In this document: one piece after another, positions 36,300 through 47,300 of the stretch
Position numbering within the stretch: position 1 is the first letter of the stretch
How the letters are laid out: each line of letters opens with the position of its first letter
Assembly (NCBI GenBank): GCA_037576215.1
Contig: JBANDB010000008.1
Span: 248,001-312,000 of the forward strand
DNA from: Armillaria gallica
Taxonomy: Eukaryota; Basidiomycota; Agaricomycetes; Agaricales; Physalacriaceae
Length of the DNA: 64,000 bases
Direction: 5' to 3'
Program-made: the position numbers and the translations under genes
The notes under the pieces: model-generated
Databases searched by the model: none
What the model was told of the DNA's origin: nothing
Seen by the model: the letters and a program-made list of their open reading frames with translations, nothing else

Positions 36300-36990
36300 T
36301 AAATAATGTGGTCCATCCATGTTGATGAGGCTCGGGACCCAAGTTTGGCTATTGATTGGTATGGGAATAAGAACGGGCGTAGCAGAAATGTATAATGCAA
36401 GTTTCTTCTCATTCCCCATTGTCCAACGACTCACATCTCTGGTAGGTTACGGACCATCGCTTGCACGATCGCTCCGCCGGCATTGAATGTGTTCCTTCTC
36501 CTACTTGTGTTGACAGTCGCTGTAATAGCATGCGTTCGAATTTGGACGTGAGAACCGGGACGTTGCTTGCCAGTGGTTGAGGGCTTTGCGGAAATGAACC
36601 GATAGGTGGATGTTCGGGTAAACGATCAGCGCGGAGTTGAAGAGACGCTCCTTGGTTAGTCACCATTCCATTCATGCATGATAAGTTGACTGATGTATAT
36701 GCATGTGGAATTCAAGACTCTCTACCCTTCAACCTGATGATCAGTTAGACATTTTTCTGTCTTTCGTTCTGCTAGAGTGATTTATTATACTTATGTCTTT
36801 TCTACTCCGCTGACCAAGACAATGTTTGGCGCCCTGTTCTAAGGCCTCAAAAATCATGCGCTATACAGCGTTTTGTTAGTATTTGTCCACCTTCCGCCTC
36901 TGACCGTTACATGCTCTCAACATCGAGGTTCCAATATCACCTTGGTATTTCCGTCTTTATCTGTCTCGTATGATGTTTAATATCGCGCAG
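36300..36990 (+). repeat. R repeat, partial copy B'
   Basis: A truncated extra copy covering only the 3' part of the unit: the GTATAATGCAAG...TCTCTGGTAG intron-like block near 36390, then RLRTIACTIA-like coding sequence, the GGTGGATGTTCGGGTAAAC block and the TTTCTGTCTTTCGTTCTGCTAGAGTGATTTATTATAC block. It lies directly before the HET2 upstream region, so the unit before HET2 is compound. Confidence 0.5.
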
Positions 36991-37493
36991 TCCAGTTCTC
37001 ATTTCCCATTATGAGCTTATGTGCATGCAGTGATTCATATAATAGACGAACAGACAACGAGTTCAAAAGTCGAACAGCGTACTGATACTTTGTTCGTGAA
37101 CTTTACCACGATGCTGCCTTATTTGATGTGATATCGAGACCCGGGCGACAGCTATAAATAGCATGCGGTATCTCTGGGTCTGTGTGACTGTCTATCTTCC
37201 CACAGTACGGCTGATCTTCGGTGGTCTCAGCGCTTACCAGACAACACGACCAGAACCTCTTTGTGCAGTACCGAATTGCCTCCGATGAGTTGGCACTCAC
37301 CCAAGCCGACCATGGACACTGGTACGTGGGGTTGTCGTGGGTTTTGTATATCACATCCTCATTGACGGAGAATCCCAATTTCGTTTGGAGGAAGAGCAAG
37401 GGGAATATAGATTCAACGTTTCCAGAAAGAGTGAATTGCAAGGAGTAAGCACACACTGATAATGTTCTCGAGAGGCAAGACATAATTCTTTCC

Positions 37494-39125
37494 ATGCAGA
37501 TGCTGATGGATAACCTGTACGAAAACATCCACTGGACAGCTCCCCAGATCACGCTCTCCGCCGTTGCTGAGACTGGCCAGGTGGAATCAACCATTACAGT
37601 GCCGAAGCAACGGTCTTACACTGGTACATGGGCCATACCATCTGCTCTGGCAGACACTCCCTGTGCCAATCTCGGTTACAATGGAGTCTTAAGTATTCTT
37701 AACACCATACTTCGCACGTCGTATACTTCTTTCTCCGCAACCTTGGTTCTCCATTCCTGCATTGTCCAAGGTCTTGACTTTGGAACCGCCTACGCTCATT
37801 TGCGCCCCTATTGGAAGGACATTGCAAGCATGAAACACGAATTACGCACCGACGAGGAGAAGGACGTGGAGATGCGGAGGAAGGTGCTCGTCTATGACAG
37901 GATCACTACGCGGGAAATTCCTCCTCGACGTGTGTGGGATCTATATGCTAATCGGGTGGTGCCATACTGGGTTGCACGCAAAACCCCATGGGGGATATCA
38001 CATGCGTGGGTGGATGACGAGGACCGTATGGACGTGATGACAGTGATCAACGGAAAAGAGTGGCCTGTGCCAAAGCCGAAGGACACCAACCTTGATCTCA
38101 TCCGTATCGAGATGCTGAACGCCGGAGCAGAGTACGCATGGTTGGATGTTCTGTGCTTGAGACAGCCAGGTGGGCCAGGGGAGCATCTACGCCGGGAGGA
38201 GTGGAAGCTGGATGTGCCCACAATCGGATCGGTGTATCAAGAGGCAGAACGAGTGGTGTGCTACTTCAACGGATTGGGTCGGCCACTGAATTTGCCAACG
38301 GATTACTTTGAGAGTGATCGCTGTTGGTTCCGACGTGCATGGACACTCCAGGAGATTACCAAAGATGCCATCATTGGTGGGGAGACCGGCAATGATGCCA
38401 TAGGAAAGGAAGTTCGAAAGAGGTTCGACGAGCAACTGATCTCTTTGCAAAAAATTATAGCATCTGGAGGAGCCCTTCATCTTGTGTCCCAGATGCAGCG
38501 TCGGGTGTCAAAAAAGCCATTGGATAAAGTCGCGGGCTTAGTATACCTTCTCCAGACATACTCCATCCCGATATACGACGCCGAGCAGTCTGCAGCTGAC
38601 GCATGGGAGGTCCTCGTGGATGTCATGTGGCCTGAGTTTCGGGCACAGTTGCTCTTCTTCTACCCTGTTCCAGGCGATGGGAGAAAATGTTGGCGACCAT
38701 CGTGGGATCAAGTAATGAAGAACAAAGCTATCGTGGATCGTTTCAGACTGCGCACAGTCTGGGTTCATCGGACGGAGGATGAAAACGCTGACTATTATAT
38801 GGGTTGCTTTATTGAGTCGGGAAATGTGCGGGGTTTGAGTGAGGTGCAAAAGGAAGAGGAGCCTCGACGAGGAGAACTGGTCTTCAAGGACAGGACCGGA
38901 GCGTCCCACAAATTAATGATTGAGGACGACCACAGATACCCTATACCCGATGGCTTGTATACGCTCATAGGCAGTAGTGGCGACTTGGTACAACAGAATT
39001 GGGTAGTTGGCCGGTTAAGAGAGGACGGCAAGTTCGAGAAATTAACAGTGTTCCGTTCGTTCTACGATGAGCAACTGTGGCCTCGGAAACCTGTATTTGA
39101 ACAACAAGTTACATATCTTTGCTGA
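37494..39125 (+). CDS. HET-domain protein 2
   Basis: A 543-residue open frame, the fuller of two HET paralogs. HET blocks: GISHAWV (about 167-173), YAWLDVLCLRQ (214-224), VPTIGSVYQEAERVV and RAWTLQE (281-287). The roughly 250 residues after the HET domain are shared with HET1 (LDKVAGLVYLLQTYSIPIYD, IEDDHRYPIPDGLYTLIG) and have no family I recognise. The ATG at 37494 overlaps a possible acceptor (CCATGCAG at 37492-37499). A GTAAGC donor at about 37443 would join an upstream exon coding ...EEEQGEYRFNVSRKSELQG in phase, so the true start may lie further 5'. HET-domain proteins mediate heterokaryon incompatibility and cell death; this one has no NACHT or other sensor domain. Confidence 0.8.
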   Translation: MQMLMDNLYENIHWTAPQITLSAVAETGQVESTITVPKQRSYTGTWAIPSALADTPCANLGYNGVLSILNTILRTSYTSFSATLVLHSCIVQGLDFGTAYAHLRPYWKDIASMKHELRTDEEKDVEMRRKVLVYDRITTREIPPRRVWDLYANRVVPYWVARKTPWGISHAWVDDEDRMDVMTVINGKEWPVPKPKDTNLDLIRIEMLNAGAEYAWLDVLCLRQPGGPGEHLRREEWKLDVPTIGSVYQEAERVVCYFNGLGRPLNLPTDYFESDRCWFRRAWTLQEITKDAIIGGETGNDAIGKEVRKRFDEQLISLQKIIASGGALHLVSQMQRRVSKKPLDKVAGLVYLLQTYSIPIYDAEQSAADAWEVLVDVMWPEFRAQLLFFYPVPGDGRKCWRPSWDQVMKNKAIVDRFRLRTVWVHRTEDENADYYMGCFIESGNVRGLSEVQKEEEPRRGELVFKDRTGASHKLMIEDDHRYPIPDGLYTLIGSSGDLVQQNWVVGRLREDGKFEKLTVFRSFYDEQLWPRKPVFEQQVTYLC

Positions 39126-40160
39126 ATTAATGGGATTTGAAGTTTCAACTCACCATCTTGACCATGACCTGGCGAGCCTGTTCCATCTCTATGGTGCTGG
39201 TGTTGTTACCGGCGCAAGATCCTAATCAGGAACGGCCGGGTCCTATGGAATACTTGAACTGCGACTTCAGTCATACAAGCCACCAGTTTGTGGGAAGAAT
39301 ACTTTGAAAGAAGGAGCGGCATTAAAAAATGGTGGGCAGGGCATGATTAACTGGTGCAGATTAAATGCTTAAATTCGCGCTATTGGCAAGGGCTGTCAGC
39401 TATTTTCATGAGAGGAAGATAAACAGCAAGATCTCGCATTAAAAATATGCAATGAAATTCTCTCCCGATTTCCGGTACAGATATTTATTCAGGATCTAAG
39501 AGATGTTCTAGTGTGTGTATTCTCGTGGTTGCGATCCACGATGCCCACATGAGCAGAAACACATCCAAGATAACGAACTGGCATACCTTGAGAACAGCGA
39601 GGAGCAAGGTTACCGCAATTAGTACAGAAGTAATAGCTCCTGTCGTCGATTCGCCTTCCAGCATTGGACGTCTGTGCTTCATTCTGCGGTAGAGATTCTG
39701 ATCGAGCAAGGTGCCATCGCCATACTTATTGAGGTTCCACCCCTGAAAATGAATTCAATTATACGTGTTACGGCTGCATGTTGCGAGAAAATCGTGCGAA
39801 GAAAGAAAAGGGATATCATTTGTAAAGGGAGCGCTCCAGTTGTCCGAGCTAGTCACAGTGAGCGGTTCAATAGTTCGACGTACGCGGTTGTCGTGGTTGA
39901 ATGCCAAAAAAGAGAAAGAGGGCTATACGGTTCTCGCTATAGAGGTGGAGACTTTGAATAACAGCGATGAAGAGTAGAACAGATTTCACTTCGAAGAGTG
40001 CATATAGAGGCAAGGATAGCCCGGGGAAAGGGTGCTTGAGACTTTGCGCTCAAAGGAGACGGTTACGATATCCACAGGATGGCTCTTATTCTTGGCAAGG
40101 TGACGAGACTAAGCATTCTATCACGATGCCAGAAAATCCTGAGAATTCTGCTGTATTGTA
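39126..40160. other. Duplicated 3' flank of HET2
   Basis: Counterpart of the HET1 flank, including the TTTGTGGGAAGAATAC block near 39287 and the block near 39950 homologous to 32180. An insertion near 39200-39243 is not seen after HET1. A minus-strand frame at 39485-39709 encodes a hydrophobic segment (TSVLIAVTLLLAVLKVC) that could belong to the decayed membrane-protein remnant. Confidence 0.4.
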
Positions 40161-42950
40161 ATCGTCTATAGTATGCATAAGTCAACGACTCAAAGTACGC
40201 CAACGAAAAGAAATTACACACACCTGGTACTATGGCGCGATTTACTGGAAAAGCAAGCTCAACAATTTTTTTTGCCAAATGAGATCTGATAGATGAGAAA
40301 TTAAAAGCTACTGTAGAGAAAGATGGGCACGCGCGGATACACATACGTGGCTGGTCAGTGAGAACTGGAGACTATAGTCCGCCACCACACTTGGCGCTAA
40401 CGTGTCGGGTGATGGAAAAGATGCAGGTCGATCGAGTTTCCAATTGGCACGTTGCGCCACTTTGTTGACTTCGAGTCAGCAGGCCGCGAAAATCCAGGCT
40501 CGAAGTCATTCGTGGTTATCCATCCTTCCATCCTCGCCAAGTAGAGCTATGCGCCACGAGACTCGCTGTGTCGTTATGACAAACTCCATGCTGGACTTTC
40601 CACTTCTCACTGGGCTTGTCGTAGGATTCGAGGGCCGTCGTGTGAGGACACTGGAAACGCAGAATAAACCTGTTGTGAGTATTGTTGAAGCACTCGATTG
40701 CCAGTATACGTACTCTGTGATCTGATATCAGAATCTCAGAGGCATATGCCTAGTCCTAAGATCCAATACGTGACGCCGCATGCGATGTCATCAATTTCAT
40801 ACTTTCGTACCGGCCCAAAATTTCCCTCATGACTGCCTGATCTCGAAGTCCGGCTCATAGATAGGTCTGTCAAACGGATATCAGTCTATCAATGAGAAGG
40901 GTCCCTAGAAATGATGGATCGAAGGTATTGGTGCATGATGGTAAACTGCCGCGAACCCGGCCCGCGGCCCGCCTGTTGACTTGGTTGTTGTCGTTTGTTG
41001 ATTCCCATAGCTCTCGCCATTTTCATCCTTTCCCCATCATTCTCTCACCATGGATGATCCCATGGTGCGCACTGCACTTAGCTTGACCTCTCGAATGCCG
41101 GATACACCTCAGAATCTAGATCCTTGCGACATACTGAGTGGCAATCATAAAGAGATATCGTTGGAGGACTTAGCCCGAAGTCTCGCACGCATAAAATAAA
41201 TACCATGGTGTGTCTGCTAACCATCACGCACTGACTTGCTTATATAACATGACCTTCTGCAGTCTGCAAAGTCAGCTTGGACTCGGCAGCTATCGAGACG
41301 GCCCATGCATCATAGTTCGGAACCTTCAGTTAACGCCTACAAAATAGTAGACCTTCATGGACATCCCGGAACGGAACCCCCACGGAACCACGGATCTGGT
41401 CATCTTGCGAGCCATCCAGGTGCGTCATATTCATGCCTTTCCTTACTTCCGCTCATCTCTATCACTAGGTATCCAGAAGATCAAATTCGTAATGATTCAA
41501 ATCCGTGCTTCTGCCACTGCCTACCTTTGACTGTCTCCACCGAAGATCTTACGGACTGACCAAGGGTTACGTAAGCCTAAGATACGGAAGGATTGTTCAA
41601 CGGTCAAACTACCAGGCAGATCGTGCGTACCACTTAACTTCCTCTTCACCTATGTACTCATCAGTCCCCGTAGCCGTTGTCATATTGCGGCGGTCAATTT
41701 TCTCAATTTTTGGGCTTCTCCTTCACTGCTCGGAACGCTGAACACCGATGTAGGGGGTACAATTGTGGATTGCAATTGTTCGATGATCTTGATCAGGCAG
41801 CTGGTATGTTGTCTTGAACGATTCTGCCACCCAGGCGGCTAATACCATCTGCGCAGGGAACATTGGCCCCCACAAGACAACCCTCCTAATACTGGTCTTC
41901 AGGCGCCGCAACATAATTATCGTTCGACTAGGGGCCCAGTCCGTCTTCAACACATTTCGAAGTCACGGCTGAACATCGCTGGCGCAGAAGAGCATGAGCA
42001 GATTGTATAATTCAGCTTCCGTTCCCCTTCTCCCATTAATCTGAGGTACGTGTTCCGTGTTCCGTGTGACCATCGGTTAATTAATTTTCATTTTTCTCAG
42101 ATCCGAGGGATTATCGGCTTCCAGGATGACGTAACTACAGCATTTCGGGATACCGCACTGGAGTCTGGCTTTTGATCAGCGTTGGAATAAGTACTAGCAT
42201 GGCGGCAAGGAAGAACGTATGTTTTCTCTGGTTCCCAGTTGTTCAGCGGATAACGTCTCTTATAGGCTACGGACCCTTGCTTGCACAATCACCATAGATC
42301 TGCCAGGGTCGACCACATTTGTTCTTGTATGTCATAAAGTTGGACGTGAGAACCGAGACACCGCTTGCCAGTGGTTGGAAGGCTGCACGGATTTGAACCC
42401 GATAGGCGGATGTTCGGGGGCGACATGAGCCATGCCGAGTGAAAGAGTTGCTTCTTGGTTAGTCGTCGGTCTGTTCATGCACGACGAGCTGGCTAATGGA
42501 TATATACTTAGTTTAGTGCTCAAAAGTCTCTTCTTAGCCTCCAATTATGTTTAGATATTCCATTGTCTTTCGTTTAGAAAGAATAATTCATTATACTCTC
42601 ATCTCTTCCTGCTTGGATGACCAAGGTGGAAATCCCGTGGGCCATGGTTTGTTGGTATCCATCCACCGTCCATCTCCGACCACCAACAGCTCCTTCGATT
42701 GTCCGTGACTTGGACGTCCCATTGTCTCTTTCATCAATTGAAATATGCTAGGCGTCTCATGGCTCCGGTATTCCTCCGATAAAGGTGGGGTTCGATCCCG
42801 CAGCGCTCTGATGAGTGTTGATATGGGACTAGCCAAATATGACACCTCAGATAACGGAGGGACTATTCGTTTTGTTTCTGCGAACAAAACGAGAAGCATT
42901 AGCTTGATGGTTCCAGCAGTTGATATGGGAACAGTACATCACTGAGGCAT
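40161..42950 (+). repeat. R repeat, copy C
   Basis: Third full-length R copy, beginning TCGTCTATAGTATGCATAAG about 7.8 kb after copy B. The 5' block near 40620-40720 encodes RRVRTLETQNKP...EALDCQYTY, which matches a segment of copy A read on the opposite strand. The ordered intron blocks recur: CTTCTGCAG near 41261, CCAGGTGCGTCATATTCAT near 41418, GTGCGTACCAC...CCGTAG near 41624-41675, TTTTTCTCAG near 42101 and GTATGTTTTC near 42217. The AAIET exon ends early at a stop (AAIETAHAS). Probable pseudogene. Confidence 0.6.
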
Positions 42951-43129
42951 CAATTCATCTAAACACGTCTGTTGGATAGGCGCAAGATGATTCGATCATT
43001 GTCGGCGCTTATTCATACGACAACGCGTCGGAACGTAAACAATGCATTGTTTGAAACAGAGAGGTGAAATTTATACCATGTATGAACCATGAAGAGGGTC
43101 GACGAAGGAACAATGGGTGGGACCTACCA

Positions 43130-43400
43130 GTCTTTGGATGCCTTCAACAATGTTGTCCCGAGCGATGTGTGGCAAAATGCCATTTCGAAACATGGATTAA
43201 TCGCTGAACAGTCCTAGAATTGTATGAGGTCAGAAGAATAGGGGGCACATACCGGGAGGAGATCAGGAAATCCCTTTGATAACATGGCAATTTAATAACA
43301 GAGCCCGTAGACGCGGAAGAGTTTAGGCAACGTTGCGTTGTCGTGCCATTTAATTTTCGACCAGACCTGTACTTGTGATAGTTTGCTGCACGGTTTTAGC
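43130..43400. repeat. Dispersed repeat, left copy (matches about 55010-55470)
   Basis: Shares with 55.0-55.5 kb, in order: a TGTGGCAAAATGC-TTTCGAA block, a CGCTGAACAGTCC block, an ATAGGGGGCAC block, a TTTAATAACAG acceptor-like block and a GAGTTTAGGCAACGTT...TTCGACCAGAC block. The plus strand encodes AEEFRQR in both copies. It separates R copies C and D. Confidence 0.6.
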
Positions 43401-43799
43401 AATCAGCACATGATTTTCTTGGACGTAACTTACTAGATTGTTTGATGTATATCTGCGTAGCTGTACTGTTAATAATCGATTAACAGATGAGAAGCGCGGC
43501 CCGGGGAGTGAAACTCGTGCGAGCATGAGGATCTTCCCCCGCAGGGCTCTTACATAGCACCAACATAGCACTGAGCAGATGTTGAGTATGACAGGCCTAA
43601 GAATCGATGATCAGCAAAGAATCATACAAGGTGGGTAGGACCGGTGGGTAATATCACTAAGTAGGTTTGAAGTAGGTAGAGCCAGTGAAACTTGGCGTGA
43701 TATTCAACTTTTGTTGATGCTTCTCGTAGGATGCTTTCTTGAGGCCAGGACGAGTCTGAGGGAGAAGCCAAAGAGAAGCCCAAAAGAAGCCGCAATTGT

Positions 43800-46420
43800 T
43801 GCGAAATTGCGCTTGCAGTCCGGGCCGCCTTCCGACTTAATCATTGATTCCCAAAGCGACGGTCATTTTTGACCTCCCACCATCATCCTCGCAATCCGTC
43901 ACCCTGATCAAGGCAATTTTTTCTTTCTGACTCTTATCGCTTGTATGTTGATGACTTTATACTCACATAGTGGTGCCATGGCGCGCGCTGCACTTGACCT
44001 CTTGGAGGCTGGCTACAGTTTTCAAAATGTTTACAAGATTCAACGCGCTTTGTCTTAGGACTGGCTTGGACTCAGAGGCTATCGAAACGGGCCCTTGGAC
44101 TATATTGATCTTCATCTCGCGAGCTCCTTATCCTCTTCAAAATTTAGCAGCCCTCGATCGCACTAAAATTATTGCGGATGTGGTCATACGCCATCTCTGT
44201 GAGTGTTCTGGTCCTTCAGGATACGGGCCCTTGACTTACAGCCTATAAAATAGAAAGCCTGCATGGAGATGCGGTCGCGAGAACTTGCACGGAATCATGA
44301 ATCGGTTATCTGGTCATCTCGCAAGCCATCCAAGTGCGGGCCTATTCATGCATTTCGTTACTTCTGCTCACCTCCGTCCTTAGATATCAAGATCATGATT
44401 TAAATCGTCTTGCTGTGACCGCCGAACTGCCATGCCAGACTTACGGGCTGACTAAGTGATGCCTACAACATGCAAGAATTGTTCCTCGATCAAGGTACCA
44501 GGCGAATCGTGCGTACTACTACTAAGCTTCCTCCTCATCCTTGTAAAACTCGTCAGTCTCCGTAGCAGATTGTCATATTACCACTTTAGATTCTCTCACC
44601 GTTCGGGCCTTCTCTTCGTTTCACGGAGCACTGAACACTAATGTAAATGGTGAGATTATGGATTGCAATTGTTAGGTTATAGAAGGCAGCTGGTATGTCG
44701 CGTTTAATTATTTTCCCACAGAGGCAGAGCTAATCTCAGCTGCGTAGGGAACATCGACCCGCTTAAGACAATAGTCCTGATGCTGGTGTCCACCGATAAT
44801 CATTTGACTGGCCGCCCATAGTTCGAAGTCGCCGATCAGTACAATAAAATAACTGGTGCAGGACTGCATGATTTGGTTATAGACTTCAGCTTCCGCCTCC
44901 TTTTTACAACTGTCATCGATACAAGAGTATGTGTTTAGTGCTCATTCTGACGGTGGGTTAATAAGCTTCCATCTTTACCAGATCCGAGGAATTTCTGGGA
45001 AGTTTGGCTTCCAGTATAATGTAACTACCGCATTTTGGGATTGCGCACCCATGTGTGGGTTTTGATTAGCTTCGGAATAAGTACGAGTACGGCGGCAAGG
45101 GAGCATGTATGTTTTATCTTCCTCCCTGTTGTCCAGTGGACAACATATCTAGTAGCCTTGCTTGCACGAACGCTGCAGATCTGCCGATATTGACCGTATT
45201 TCTTCTCGTATGTCACCACTCGCTGTAATGACACACGTTGCAATTTGGACGTGAGAGCCTAGTCACCGCTTGCAAGTAGTTGGAAGGCTTCGTGAAAATA
45301 CACCCGTTAAGTGGATGTTCCTGGGCGTAATTAGCAGTGCCGAGTGAAAGAGACGCTCCTTGGTTAGTCGTCAGTCTATTCATGCACGATAAGCCGCCTG
45401 ATGGGTACACATTCAGGGTTCAGGAGTCTCTTCTCAACCTGCAGTTATGCTTAGCCGCTTGTGTCATTTGTTTTGCGAGAATAAGTCATTATACTTCTAT
45501 CTTTTCCTACGCCGTCTTGTAAGTCTTCAGAAATTGTATGATCCATTGTTCGTTGTTATTCGTTCACTGTCCACCTCTGAACCAGGTCGGTTGATAGATA
45601 AGGAGTTGCAGGTGGTAGTATAAGAATCCCTCTGTGCGGGGAGGAAAGACGCCATTTTGACTTCTCATTCAGGACATCTACCTCTGACCGCCACCAGCTC
45701 CTTTGATCGTAACTTGGATCCTGTTCCTCAAATACGCTATGCTTTCATAGCTTCCGCATTGCGTGAGGTACTCGGAAGCGTCCAACCCCCTTTTATTCTA
45801 GCTCGCCAGGGAGAGGTCCACAAAGTATCCACATCTGTTAGGACAGATTCATCCTCGCTACCCATCCGCTTCCATAGCCTTACAGGGCGGAACTCACACT
45901 AACGAGCCAGAGGTTGAATCGACCTCAGGTGTGAATGTCGAGCTTCCAATATTGTCTCTTATTCCTGTTTTGCTGCAACTTTGGAACTATCAACGCAGAG
46001 GACTGGATAGCATCATTTTCAAGGAACAGAACCAAGTATGAGTTCTACTCAGCACTAATAAATCCTTCCGCAGAGAGCGGAACAGCTCTAAGCCAGGTCC
46101 TTGTTCCCATAGTTTCGCTACCCTTGACGACTAGCTTGGTTGACGACCCACGAGAGGGACTAGCAGATTTCGGGAAATCGTTATGGTGAGCTCGCCTTTC
46201 CTTAGCAAGCTGAAGCTGATTTTCGTCCTTTTAGATACTACCATCAGCGTGCAACCCACGTGTACACTGTTTTTGCGATTGGGTGAGGGATACTAACAGC
46301 AGTCGGCAGCACTTGCAATCAAAGTGAGAGAAAAAAAGGTACATTTATTACTCCCTAACCGTACTCCTGTATTAATCCAGTACTTATCTCCAGTACAATA
46401 CGAAGGACACGCGTAGCCAA
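43800..46420 (+). repeat. R repeat, copy D
   Basis: R copy without the 5' CTATA-ATGCATAA landmark. The AAIET exon (EAIETGPWTILIFISRA, then LAALDRTKIIADVVIRHL) is open to the donor at 44199; the intron GTGAGTGTT...AATAG (44199-44253) follows. The GTGCGTACTAC...CCGTAG block lies near 44511-44560, TTTACCAG near 44975 and GTATGTTTTATC near 45107. The 3' part has an 84-codon frame (45935-46189) opening MSSFQYCLLFLFCCNFG, signal-peptide-like, with a GTGAGC donor after it. Homology to copy B extends to about 46390 (GGTACATTTATTACTCCCTAACCGTACTCC). Stops between exons make function doubtful. Confidence 0.55.
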
Positions 46421-47300
46421 GAAGGAAGATCCGTGCGCTGCGCTGCAAATGAACATATTGATCCATCCCTTTGTTGGCTAGAGTGATTCGTAAGGGTGCC
46501 TGAGGACATGTCAGAGGGAACACTTTGTCAACGACATCAAGAACGGTGCCTTATTCATCGTTTTCTTGTGACAGAACGCACTGCTACTAATGAAAATAAG
46601 TAAGTACGGAACCAGATAGTGCTGATGGAGCCAATGGCCTGACTGATTCACCGTTCTCCCAGCCTTATACATAAAGACAAGAGTTCCTCAATAGACAGGT
46701 ATTCAAACATGCATGGTAAAGATTGACCGGGAAATCCGGTGAGGCATCCAAAACTACTCTTCCCGAAATTCGTTTTTCTCATGGTATCGGTACAATAACG
46801 TTTTCCCTTATCTCATCGACACGGCAGATAGCGATAGTGAATGGCGTGCATTACGGAACTTGGTCAATTGGATGCCTATCATAAACCTTGCATTTGATTA
46901 ATACATAATTGATGCAATGTTATCATGATTTCGTCACCTGATGGTTTGTTATGGAGCCTGGATATTGGTATTAACGGGGACAGCATGAGCAATAATAACT
47001 CGAGCTTGAGGTATGCACTAACCGCTGATTCACAATTGATTACTATTAACCATTGCCTACATTAGGATTAGAATGTGCAGTCTTCACCGCACTCTCAGTC
47101 ACGTTATGCCTCACGGAGACCGCAAGACATACAATTACAACGACGGGACACATGGCGAGTGAACAGCAAAGGGAGCAATCGGTATTTCGGGGGATAGGAG
47201 GTCCCCATTACGCAGACGTGCTTACAGTACCCAAGCACTCTGCTATTTAACTGTCAGTACTGCAAGCCTTCTTGTGACAATACTTCTAGATTCTCATAGT
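46421..47300. other. Upstream region of the P450 gene
   Basis: Intergenic, expected to contain the P450 promoter. A 65-codon frame at 47053-47250 opens with a hydrophobic stretch but has no support as a gene. Confidence 0.4.

Noticed and set aside
25231..46420. R units as LTR retrotransposons
   Set aside because: No gag, protease, integrase or reverse transcriptase motif and no paired long terminal repeats were seen; ordered short introns argue for a spliced gene.
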